From the NCBI RefSeq assembly GCF_029227915.1, contig NC_079878.1, positions 1,676,001 to 1,740,000 on the forward strand: DNA of 64,000 nucleotides. Reading direction: 5' to 3'. The notes under the pieces are model-generated. The model made no database searches and had not been told where the DNA came from. It saw only the letters and a list, made by a program, of their open reading frames with translations. The position numbers and the translations under genes were made by a program. Source of the DNA: Hydractinia symbiolongicarpus. Taxonomy: Eukaryota; Cnidaria; Hydrozoa; Anthoathecata; Hydractiniidae. Below, one piece after another: positions 49,160-58,679 of the stretch. Numbering within the stretch: position 1 is the stretch's first letter; each line of letters begins with the position of its first letter.

Positions 49160-49822
49160 TTATTCTATCAGTATATGCATGGTTATACCCATGAAAGAAA
49201 CGTTTTTATCGTGGTGAAATTCATCTGTTAACATGAACTCGAGACGATCGGTCAAGCCCTTCAAAGGAAGGTATACAGGAGTAGCAAAATTCCACGTGAA
49301 CATGTCTCTCCAAGCACCTACCTCCTTGGTGGGAAGCAGAGCCAGTATCTTGGATTTTTTACCATCCAGCAAGCAATCATCTTCATCTAACTGAGGGCAA
49401 ACAAGCATCAGTCGTTGGTATAGATCGGTCCTATATAATGAATCGTAGTCACCCTTCATATAGTATTTTTTACTGCGATCGTAGGGTAGATCCAAGAGCT
49501 CTTGCAGTTGTCCATGAATCACCACCGTGTACCCGTCATTGACACGTAGCCTGCAGAGTCCATATTTCAGGACAAACAGCTTAATCTTATCCTCTGCCTG
49601 ACTGTTGACGATACTCGCTAAATCCTCGATCTTGTACAACCCATTCATTATTTCAATTCTAGTAACCGTCTGATCGGGCCCTAGCTTACGGATAGTAAAG
49701 TCGATGTTACTGTACAGGTTCAGCCATGTAGGTCGTATACTCAGAGACTTCAGAGCTATCATCGTGTCCTGCCTTAGGAAGTCCTCAAATATCTTAGGGT
49801 TCTCTATATCTGTGACATACAC
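49160..49822 (-). CDS. Probable structural protein of the viral element
   Basis: An intact ORF of 220 residues, the best preserved large gene of the block. It is beta-rich, with no membrane segment, and contains YLPLKGLTDRLEFMLTDE near its end. The GLxDRLxF core is shared with the capsid-like gene at 52327-53591 (GLHDRLTFVMHF), which suggests a related jelly-roll-type fold. In Polinton-like elements a shorter jelly-roll protein beside the major capsid gene would be a minor capsid (penton) candidate. That is inference: no homology search was possible. It starts two bases before the stop of nothing else and abuts the gene at 49157 with a 2-base gap. Confidence 0.55.
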   Translation of the reverse strand: MYVTDIENPKIFEDFLRQDTMIALKSLSIRPTWLNLYSNIDFTIRKLGPDQTVTRIEIMNGLYKIEDLASIVNSQAEDKIKLFVLKYGLCRLRVNDGYTVVIHGQLQELLDLPYDRSKKYYMKGDYDSLYRTDLYQRLMLVCPQLDEDDCLLDGKKSKILALLPTKEVGAWRDMFTWNFATPVYLPLKGLTDRLEFMLTDEFHHDKNVSFMGITMHILIE

Positions 49823-49848
49823 TTGTTTCTTGTTTCTTTAAAGAAACA

Positions 49849-50964
49849 ATGAACATATATTCGTATAATCCTAGAGTAAAGTACAAGTCCAACAGAGGCG
49901 AGTGGCCTCTCGGCGTAACTAACTTGGAGCATCAGGACCTTTATGTGTCTACGACTCAGCACATTTCCGTGGCATTTCCACAGTTCACCAAGAACCCCAT
50001 CAAAGTTTCCACTAACCTGTTGAACGATCCCGTGAGTGTAAATTGTGAGGGGCAAGCCTTGGACTATTGAAATATCCAGGTGAATTTCGCTTGTCATTGC
50101 GCGACAACGGCGTTGGGGATCTCTGCCAAGCACATGAGTGGCTCCGTACCTCTTGTTAACTCGATTTTCAAATTCCATGCCTATTACCACATGCGTCGCA
50201 TTCTCGCGAGAATGAAGATACCCATGCCATACGAAGGAGGCTTTTCCCAGTACGAGAACCCCTACTCCACCTCAGTGTATGCGCGAGAATGTCGTGAGTA
50301 CGGTGCGGACCCCAACGCTTTATACAAGTTCAAAGCCCTGGTATCCTTGTTGACGAGTGGTAGATGGTGGCCGCAGGTTGATGGAGATTGGGCCAATTTT
50401 ATCATCCCCACTAGCCAGGGTCTGACATCGCAGGGCCTGATGAAGCTTAGCGAGAGTATTCGCGTTTACGTGATCTTGCTACTAGGATCACAAGCGAGTG
50501 CCAAGGCCTCAATTCTAGGCTCTAATGCCGATAACTTCACGGCTAGACAGATCCTCATGCACAAATTTGAGGCCATGGTTCAACGTGAGGAAAACGTAGG
50601 TCAAGACATCACCAAGTTTCAAAAGGTGCCCCAGTATGCACGGACTCCAGTAAACTTCACTGTGATGTCCAGCGTGTATATGTTTCCCTCCAACATGGAA
50701 CTACGCATTGGAAAGATTGTAGGATATAACAACAACGTTCTAATCGCGCCCTCTAACATAAGTGTAGGTGTAGAACTAGATATCAATACTATAGGCCGTA
50801 CTGTTAAACATAAGGCATCCTTCACTACACCTCCCAGGCAACATACAAAGAAAACCACGCCTCATCCTGATACCAAGGAAGCCTACAGGCAGCACGAGGA
50901 TACCAAAGCCACGCTGGTTATGGTTGGAGTGGGGATAATCCTCACATATTTTTGGTGGAAGTAA
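49849..50964 (+). pseudogene. Viral-element protein with C-terminal membrane anchor, interrupted by one TGA
   Basis: Reading opens at ATG 49849 and stays in one frame to 50964, except for a single TGA at 50068-50070. The two halves are 73 and about 297 codons. The downstream part is rich in aromatic and hydrophobic residues, with a threonine/histidine/lysine-rich linker (TPPRQHTKKTTPHPDT) and a final hydrophobic segment (ATLVMVGVGIILTYFWW) that should span a membrane. The family is not recognised. Position within the module suggests a virion or membrane protein. The TGA is most simply a point mutation, but readthrough cannot be excluded because nothing else in the frame is broken. It starts within the 5' part of the divergent gene at 49160-49822, about 26 bases away. 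Confidence 0.6.
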
Positions 50965-50996
50965 GTCTATTGTGTTTTATCAACATACTAGACTTT

Positions 50997-52297
50997 TCAT
51001 CTATTCTTCCCACTCCTTCTGTTACCTACATAGGCAACGACGACACCTACAGCACCTGCTATTGCCATGTACAAATGCTTTGCCACAAATTCCACGACTT
51101 TAGCAGCTACTCGGAAGAATAACGATACGATGGTACCAATAATGCCAGGTAATGCAGCTCCCGCTCTGCCTGCCAAATATTTGAGGAACCGTCCTAGTCT
51201 CTCCAGCTGCTTTTGAACGAAATCTTTGGTACCACTACCTACTCCTGCTGCATCTGATGTTCCACCACCCGTGAGTGCTAGTACCAAGGTGGATATCAGT
51301 AAGCCCATGGCTGAGAAAATGCTGGCAATCGTTATACCTTGTCCCTTGAATAGAATGGTCAATTTCTCACGAAAGGATGTATCATCCCCCGGGATCTTCA
51401 TGAGGGTCTCCTTAATCGCCTTCATCTGACTGTGGATCTTGGAGGATAGTAAACCATGGGCATCTTGAATGGCTTGTTTTTCACCCCTCAGCCGCTCAAT
51501 GTCCTCCTGTGCTTTGGTAATGTCCTTATCCCAGATAGCTAGCTGTTCCTCGGATGCTCCAGGTGTGGCCTTCTTGCTCTCGAGCTTTTTCACCTTCGCT
51601 TCTCTATCTCTGATCTGAGAATCATATAGTATTATTTTGGCTTCTAGCGTCTTCAAGTTACCGTCGAGAGTCTGAAGCTCGCGGTTTAGCCCCCTTCTTT
51701 CACTTTCGTATAAGGCCTCGGTAAAGGAAGTATCCTCCATGAGGCTCTTCGTTTCATCCAAGACGTTTTTGATCAACGGAAGCATCTCTATATCATCTGC
51801 GTTATTCTCGACTGTATCAATATCATTCAGGGGTTTTTGAGTTCTCATTGTACTGCCTTTGTTGGGTGTAACATAGCCGGCAAAACCTAAGGCATTCAAA
51901 AGCGTAGGTCCTAAGGCCGTCTCTATAGCTGTAATAGCTCACCGGTCGTAGTCGTAAGCACTATCTCTTTATAGACCCGTTCACCCTTCGTCATCTGTCT
52001 AAAAACAAGCTTTTTACCTTCATCGACCCTAAAATAATGATAATTTTTATCGGTTGACAGCAATCCTAAATGCTTGCTAAGCTTAGCATAAAGATCGTCG
52101 ACGGTTTCCTCTAAATTCTGTTCCCCAAGCCCAACATCCAATCTCCTATGCGCACCTCCCTGCTGTTTTCCTGGTGTTAGGCTGACATCAGGCTCAGGTT
52201 GAAGGATTTCGCTCTCGCTACTGAACTCTTCAGGCTCCTCTTGAATATCTGTTTCTTCTGTAAAGTCGTCATCTTCATATTCCGGATTATCAGCCAT
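50997..52297 (-). pseudogene. Coiled-coil and multi-membrane protein of the viral element, one frame break
   Basis: The 5' frame (52297-51923) starts at ATG, is acidic at first, then more structured, and ends GELLQL. The next frame is open from before 51899 to 50997 and has no ATG at its beginning, so the two overlapping frames are probably one gene of about 430 codons, broken near 51945. The second part has a long coiled coil (residues about 60-170), then TILFKGQGITIASIFSAMGL, a hydrophobic segment, a glycine linker, and two more hydrophobic segments ending in basic residues. I recall proteins with this coil-membrane plan from cnidarian Polinton-like elements; the function is unknown. Confidence 0.6.
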
Positions 52298-52326
52298 TCA
52301 TTTCAAGCCCGAACCACTATAAATAA

Positions 52327-53591
52327 ATGAGTGTATTTGGTAAATTAGATCCCCATAAGGAATTAAAAATCATGTATGGCATGAAGGGAAAAAAACAAAG
52401 GGTGAAAGTATCGCATGTACCGTCCACGATTGGCCAAAATAAGGATTTGTACGTGGACATCCCGAACCTTGGTCAACACGACGTATTTCCTCCTTGCAGT
52501 TTAAAGCTCTTGTTTGACCTTGAATTAACGGGAACCAATACTAAGCGTACTATTGTGAATAATATCCGGAGACCCTGGTTCAAAATCTCCGCATCACCCT
52601 GAATGCGAATGAAATTCAGAATATTGCCGATTACAACATACTCGGGTTGTATCGCGATCACTGGATTTCAAAATTTCAAAGGGACAATAATCTGATCCTT
52701 CAGGGCATTAATCCTAACGACGGCACTGTGAGGGCTTTGCAACTAAAGGCCACTGATCACGTCGGAAATAAAGAGGAAAAGGCGATCGCCGAGGCCTACG
52801 GCAACACCTTCTCTATACCGCTGGCCAAGATGTTTTCGTTAACTAAAGATCTTCCCTTTTACCAAGCTGGACTCCACGATAGATTGACATTTGTCATGCA
52901 TTTCGCATCTTACGGTGACGTTATCAAGGACTCCGGGACTCAAGCGGTAGGCTCAAGAGCGGCCAAGCCAGCCGATGCTGGTTATAAAATTACCAATATT
53001 GCGCTCGAGTTTGATAAGGTTGTAAACGAAGACCTCGCTAGCGCGATCATGAGCCGTTATTCCCGGATCGCGTTTCCCTATGAGAGTGTACTCCGTAGCA
53101 AAGTTGTCACGATGAAAAAATCTGACACGAGTAACAACTTGCAAATTGACACACCCGCCAAGAGCCTTAAAGGTGTTTTACTGTTATTTCAGGACCCCGG
53201 TATAGTTAAACCATATGCTGGAAATAATGAAAAATTTTATAATCCTGGTATATCGTCGGTCAGTGTGGTCGTTGAGGGGTCTCCGAATGAATTGTATTTA
53301 CACGCCATGTTCCCAAAAGATCACATAGAACAGGTGGCTGCGTTGCTGGGATCCCAGGATTCCATAGGTCAATTCTTTACGGAAAGATATGGGCTATTTA
53401 TCGATTTCAGATCATCAGATGACCATACCCTACATTGCAGCAGGCGACCCCTACAGAGGCTCAGTGACGGCATTACTCTCCATATGAATAAGAAAGCAGA
53501 CGGTACTGGTGATATTAGATGTTACGTCTATCTCTTAATGGACGCCCAGCTGAACATCCTAGATGGGCGTTTTCACAGTGTCGAGTGTTAA
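52327..53591 (+). pseudogene. Capsid-like (putative jelly-roll major capsid) gene, one frame break
   Basis: Reading starts at ATG 52327 (MSVFGKLDPHKELKIMYG). It moves to another frame around 52560-52580 and then runs open to 53591, about 420 codons in total. The protein is beta-rich, has no membrane segment, and carries GLHDRLTFVMHF, similar to the gene at 49160. Size, composition and place in the module make it the best candidate for the major capsid protein, which in Polinton-type elements has a double jelly-roll fold. This is inference without a structure or database comparison. The break is a one-base indel; the gene after it begins about 55 bases downstream. Confidence 0.5.
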
Positions 53592-53646
53592 GACCAAATA
53601 TTCAGTACCACGCGTTATTCTATAGCTCATAAACTATAGAATAAAC

Positions 53647-53996
53647 ATGGCAAGCATTGCGATTATCTATTCAGCAAATTCGGCAGTCATAGCGACAAAG
53701 AACGACGAAGGCACGATAAAGCGATCGAACAACTTCAAGCTGCGCAAGCTCAGTGGGTGAGGGAACGTCAAATGAAAATAGACTGGTATAACCGACGGCG
53801 GGAGGAACAGCGTGCTGCGGGGCAAAGTCTCAAGGAATTAGACGAAGGTATGAGAAAGTATTTCATTGCTACGATTGAAAAAGCTCCGAAATTATCTGAT
53901 TTTTATGTCCCCAGTAAACAACAAGCCGATGGTGAACTCACGTTTATAGTTGGCTCCTTAGCCCTCCTCGGTTTTGTAGCATACAAATACATGTAA
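53647..53996 (+). pseudogene. Small basic helix/membrane protein of the viral element
   Basis: An ATG at 53647 opens a frame that stops at 53758. The well-formed protein continues in another frame up to 53996, with a charged helix (residues rich in R, E and Q) followed by PSKQQADGELTFIVGSLALL and a hydrophobic end (GFVAYKYM) that should be a C-terminal membrane anchor. A one-base shift near 53665 would explain the two frames. It is similar in plan to the small membrane proteins of this module. The function is unknown. Confidence 0.5.
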
Positions 53997-54026
53997 TGCA
54001 GAACGTTTTCGATATGTAATAAATAT

Positions 54027-54210
54027 GTCAAAAGTAAAGCATATTGTTACTCCTGAAGAAGCGGAAAAATAAAGCAGCATCTATTACCAACCAGAACATC
54101 TATAGACTGGAGGGAAAGCCATTAAGATACTCGCTGAAAAATCTGGTCTTTCCAAAAAGAAAGTCATACATTGGCTGAGTCGTCAGTTGCTCTGGCTCAG
54201 GCATATCAAG
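54027..54210 (+). pseudogene. N-terminal stub of an rve-type integrase
   Basis: ATG 54027 opens a frame that stops with TAA (54069-54071). A neighbouring frame then gives IYYQPEHL, a TAG, and TGGKAIKILAEKSGLSKKKV followed by HWLSRQLLW. This order, a Y-Y-P start, a W/G-K-A-I-K-LA helix and a WLxxQ helix, is what I know from the N-terminus of integrases of cnidarian Polinton-like elements, ahead of the DDE core. The core is missing: sequence homology switches to a PIF/Harbinger transposase near 54210. It is the only replication/integration gene visible in the module. Confidence 0.55.
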
Positions 54211-54214
54211 GGTA

Positions 54215-54775
54215 AGTCTGATATCAGTTACTCGCATAGTTGCAGAAACGTCCGAAGCTCTTTGGACGATGTTATTGAAAGAACGCTACTTGAAATGTCC
54301 TGCAACGAGTGAATAGTGGAAAAAATATCCCAAAAGTTTGAAGAATTATGCAACTTTCCAAACTGTGTAGGTGCAATTGATGGTAAACACGTTATGATGC
54401 AAGCACCTGCATCATTTGGCTCTACTTTTTTAATTATAAAAAAGCATCACTGCATAGTTCTGTTATCTGTATGTAATGCCACTTAGGAATTTACGCTAGT
54501 GGACGTAGGTCAGTCACGACAGAATAGCGATGGAGGAGTGTTTTTAAATAGTAGCCTTGGAACGGCAGTAAACGATCAAACGTTGGGCATTCCTAATGCA
54601 ACAATACTTCGTGGAACTCAAGAGAATTTCCCATATGTTTTTGTGGGCGATGAAGCATTTCCCCTCAAGTGATTTATGATGAAACCATATGCTAGAACCA
54701 ATTTTAATAGCCAAAAAAGAATATGTAACTACCGCTTTTCTCGAGCACGAAGGGTTATAGAGAAATAAAATAAAT
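54215..54775 (+). pseudogene. PIF/Harbinger transposase (HARBI1-like) relic
   Basis: Recognisable pieces in changing frames are CNFPNCVGAIDGKHV (first catalytic D), EFTLVDVGQSRQNSDGGVF (second), YVFVGDEAFPLK (third acidic position) and NYRFSRARRVIE. The order is that of DDE_Tnp_4 nucleases, which cut and paste PIF/Harbinger elements. The N-terminal third and the C-terminus are missing, and several stops interrupt it, including TAG at about 54484 and TGA at about 54670. It is clearly inactive. Confidence 0.85.
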
Positions 54776-54939
54776 TTCTTAAGATATAGCTACTATTTGC
54801 AAAAATAAAACCCACAACATTAATTCGTGGAAATTTGAAAGTACATGTAGACCTACACAGCTACAACTGGAAAATATTTTTTAGTTTTGTATAAACTAAA
54901 CAAAAAAGGTAGCTAGCAGCTAAGCTAGCTTACCATCAA

Positions 54940-55440
54940 TGTCTCCCAATCATTTTGAAATTTCCTCCAAGGACCTTATTTTTCTGTCTTTGTCTTTGTA
55001 TTCTGTTGAGTACACTTTCCATATGCACGAGTACTCTGGCATTAGGTTTACTAACTTTTTATGCACAGAGAGTTCTTCACGTTCTTCTTCCCAAAAAGAT
55101 TTATCAGCAAGATCTTGCTGCTGTTCTGAGTCATCAGCATTCTCTTGGGCACTTGGAACTGAAGGACTTGCAATGCCAGAAACAATGTCAGGACTCATAA
55201 TGCCAGAAACAAGATACGGTTGATGGAAGGGGAGATGTGACTGTGGCACTAGCTGCTTGTGCTGAAGGGATCATCACAGCAGAAAGGACAGGATATCGCA
55301 CACGTATCTGTGGTGTTCTTGGTTGTCCAATGCTACAAATTATCTGTTGTTGCTTCACATTGCTTCATAACTTGTTTCTTATAATCATTTCGTCTTCCCT
55401 TGAAGTTTCGTCACTACTAGTGTTGTTTGCCATTTTGTTG
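54940..55440 (-). pseudogene. MADF/Myb-like gene of the PIF/Harbinger relic
   Basis: From ATG near 55434 (MANNTSSDETSRED) the frame is soon stopped. It resumes in other frames with a proline/serine-rich linker and then KLVNLMPEYSCIWKVYSTEY, a good match to the start of a MADF domain, followed by EEISK, a TGA, and a GTAAGC donor near 54938. MADF proteins bind the element's ends and bring in the transposase. Several frame changes and one stop break it. Confidence 0.6.
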
Positions 55441-57263
55441 TTTGTTTACTCTACATCTCGCAATTTCAGCCACAATTTTTCTCCAATTTAAGTCGATTTG
55501 ATTGGTTGAAAATATTTTTCCGCCGTAAAGAAAAAAATAGTTGAAAATTTTCAACTTTTATTTTTGTTCCAACGTTTCCAGCGGAACCACCTTTGTTTTG
55601 ATATACTGCACATGTGCAATTCGGAAATATTTCTTTTCCGAGGAAAATTTTCCTGAGTGGAAACGTGCCTTTAAGGAAATAACTTCCTTGATTTTTAGGT
55701 TCTCTATTTTTACTTGTGGGTGAGTTTCTCATTTTACTATAAACAACTGTAAGTGCTGGTAATGATATGAATTAGTATTTGTAGGATATATTCAGAATTT
55801 GGTCAAAATGTGAATTACGCAGGACTGTTATTAAAATATTTCCCGGTCATCATGAATTAGCTGCAATATCTCATTTTTCAGTATTTCTTATAAGAAGGAA
55901 CGAGAAAAAAATTTTCTTTGTAAAATTTTTTAGAATCTTCAATTATTTGTTTGTAACTGTTCTTTCATTTCTTTAAAATATGTTTGTTAACAAGGAAATG
56001 ATTGAAAATGGAATACGACAATATGTCTTATAGCATAAAGCAAATAAGCAGCTTTAACACATAACAAAAGTCATTAATCAAATCTTAAGCTGTTTACTTA
56101 GAATTCCAAAATTTTGAAATTAAATCTTGCTTTAGTTAATTCACATAAAAAAGGATGCACATCTACGTAACGAGTTCCATTAAAAATGCTTATTGTTATT
56201 TTGGTTTTTTTTGCATTACTATCCTTGGATGACAAACAAATGTGCATGTACATGTATAACACTTGACATCATTTTTTCACAAAGCACATAAAAACATTAA
56301 AGACAACGACACGTGCAGTTTTGCATCAACAGCTTCCTGTTTTGTTAGTTTATTTTTTTCGCTTAATTAAAGTAAGTCATCAGTAAAAAAAGCAATTTGT
56401 TTTGACCTAAACAACTGACACAGTGATAAATTGTTAACATTAGATCAACAAGCAGGGAAATTATGAAGTAGTCACGAAACGGGAATGCTTAACCTTTTAA
56501 ATTTTGTTTCTTAAAATTACGTGAAATGAAACAAAAAACAAAATAATCCTCCTCTTTCCATGCAACATTTAACTTTAAAGAGAAAACAATTTATGGACGC
56601 TCTTACTGGAGTATGTTTGCGGGCAATGGTGCTAATTATCAATACAGTGTATTGTAATTTAAGATTTGTAACTTGTTTTGGATTGTATTTAAACTAAAAA
56701 AGAAACCGACACAAAAAATATTCTAAATGATTATTCTTGTGTCGTGGTGCGGTGGAACGATGCTTTCAGCGCTACAAAATTTTTATTTAACACTTCCTAT
56801 GTTATATCGAAATGTATTTATCCAGAAACATTTCTCGACGTTTAGTTAATTCAAAATGGTAACTGTAAGTTCTGTTTCAACTCAAAAAAATTGCATTTGT
56901 GCTTCGCCATATAATTGTGTATAGTCTGTAAATTTCTTTTATATGTATTGAGCATTCAACAGTATTTTATATACTTAATAATAAATACGAAAAAACACAA
57001 CAAAACTCATATTAATACAGTAAAAACTTTGAATTAATTTTAAATATAACATGTCGGCGAGTGTGCGGCAGATGTAAATAACAGATATAAATGCTACAAA
57101 GGATAATTTTACAAATCAGCTATGTAAAAATGCTCCCATTATCTTCATTTCAAATCACATAACGAATAAATAAATTTTGTATAATAATTTGTCCCTATTT
57201 TTGATTCTATTTCTTTGTTCTAAAATAAAAATGTCGAAGATCAGAATAAATTACAGCAATACC
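55441..57263. other. Gene-free stretch with duplicated blocks
   Basis: Short frames only. The part 56090-56830 has an inverse counterpart at about 60880-61650, and 56930-57263 has a direct counterpart at 63400-63670. Confidence 0.5.
56090..56830 (+). repeat. Inverted duplication, left arm
   Basis: Shared strings with the reverse complement of 60880-61650 include TAAGCTGTTTACTTA..AAATCTTGCTTTAG, ACGTGCAGTTTTGCATCAAC and AACTTGTTTTGGATTGTATT. They appear in the same relative order, with considerable divergence between them. Confidence 0.6.
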
Positions 57264-58679
57264 TTAAACTATGGTAAGAATTTCGTCATCTTGATTTCTG
57301 TTGCATGGAGCAGGCTTCGCGTTTGGATAGGCTGGGACGAATCGTCTCCATAATGTGACAGTGTCATCACTTCCAAGACATGGGTAGGTCATTAGTTTCT
57401 GAAAAAATGATGAAATAAATCAAACTAATAATCTTTAGTGATGATATTAACTCTATTCAGGCTGGCAGAAGGCGGCTGGTGTTCTCAGAGAACTGGTGCT
57501 ATTAAACTATTAGGATCTTATGAAAAAAAGTCATTTTGCCTAATGTAAGTATACGAATATGTATGAACTTTGCGTCATGTAAACGTTACGTATCATTGCT
57601 TTTACCTACAATTCTGTCCTGAAACAACCTGTAAATTATTAGGGGGAACATTAGGTAACCACAAGATCTTATAAATAACAACGGTATTATAATTTTTTAT
57701 TTTTATTTTTCAGATATAGATTTTAGTTCCCTTGAAATCATAATTTCAACCGATAAGATAGACATTGCTTATATCGTCAACATACCTGCAACATGTTATT
57801 GTTGTTTCATATAGAAGTAGAAAATCCTGTGAGACTATTTTTTTTTTCTGAAAGGTAAGACATTTTATTTATGTCCTTTTTATATTTTATAGCATTAACT
57901 TTGAGGCATAAGGTTGATTAAAATTGTTAGCAATTATATAATGGTCCTTCTGAAACATTTACTTATAAAAAAAACAGAAATGTCTATTCTTACCTCTCGT
58001 TTCAAATTTGTCTTTACAACATCTGCTGTCATTTTAGCAATAGTATCGTTAAGTTCCTTCAAGAAAGATTGTTTTCGCTTCTTGTTAATTTCCTCTTTTT
58101 GGATTGTGTATAAGACCTTTACATACGCTTCAATAATCTTGCTATTAAAATCAATTCTCTTGGTAAGCTATAAATAAATGCAAAGAAATGGAATTTTAGT
58201 AATTAATAATAAATAAGGAAGTTAAAACCGTATTTCCTCTTGAAGGAAAGTAATACATCGTTATTTTCTAATAATCACTAAAATGGCTTTACAAATTAGT
58301 TTTTGCTACGTACATGAAATTTTTGAAATATTTCTGTTGAATCGACGTACGCTGCAGCTAATTGACAGCCATTCTTCTTCCTTCTTTGTTCAGAATAAAT
58401 AATGCTTATCAATTATTTCTACTAATACTCGCGCTTCTACGCCGCCTAGGTAGCGTTAGGAAAATGGTATATTTTTAAATAAATGATACTATGATGGTGA
58501 AAGACTTTGTAAGAAAAGGCAAGTTTCGTTAAAATTTCTTAATTTTGCTTTTTAGTGCTGTTTGTCTCATATTATGGAACAAATTTTAACTTACAAGTTT
58601 TTTCTTTAATTTTGTGATCGACTGTAACGTGTTCATCGTACGAGTGAACAAGTGTTCCATATAGGTTTTTAAATGACAT
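57264..58679 (-). CDS. Unrecognised multi-exon gene, copy 1
   Basis: Exons: 58679-58595 (ATG, MSFKNLYGTLVHSY..., donor GTAAGT); 58373-58314 (GCQLAAAYVDSTEIF..., donor GTACGT); 58168-57994 (donor GTAAGA), a charged helix; and 57398-57264 with MTYPCLGSDDTVTLWRRFV, ending in TAA. The last three join in phase 0. The first ends in phase 1 and does not join directly, so a further small exon may be missed or that exon is wrong. The protein is small, helical, without signal peptide or membrane segment, and has two PC pairs in the last exon. Compared with copy 2 it ends about 19 codons earlier because CAA has become TAA. The function is unknown. Confidence 0.55.

Larger units (their letters stand above)
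47857..54210. mobile_element. Polinton/Maverick-like endogenous viral element, structural module (decayed)
   Basis: About ten genes lie head to tail or on alternating strands with almost no spacing, in DNA visibly richer in G and C than its surroundings. The set includes proteins with coiled coils and membrane segments, two proteins sharing a jelly-roll-like DRLxF motif, and the start of an integrase gene at the right edge. Compactness, strand alternation and integrase fit an integrated Polinton-like dsDNA virus-type element. No DNA polymerase B, packaging ATPase, protease or terminal repeats are visible, and the left boundary (somewhere in 47500-47850) is not defined. Six genes carry stops or frame breaks, so it should not be functional. 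Confidence 0.6.
54211..55440. mobile_element. PIF/Harbinger element relic
   Basis: It has a plus-strand HARBI1-type nuclease relic and a minus-strand MADF-type gene relic, the usual two-gene plan of PIF/Harbinger transposons, here in convergent order. It abuts the integrase stub, so it or a deletion associated with it removed the rest of the integrase. I found no inverted repeats or target duplication. Confidence 0.7.

Noticed and set aside
47600-54210. Interpretation as a bacterial contaminant or phage because of compact gene order
   Set aside because: The integrase stub and the coil-membrane proteins fit eukaryotic Polinton-like elements, and the block is embedded in the same repeat-rich animal DNA without a sharp contig-like boundary.
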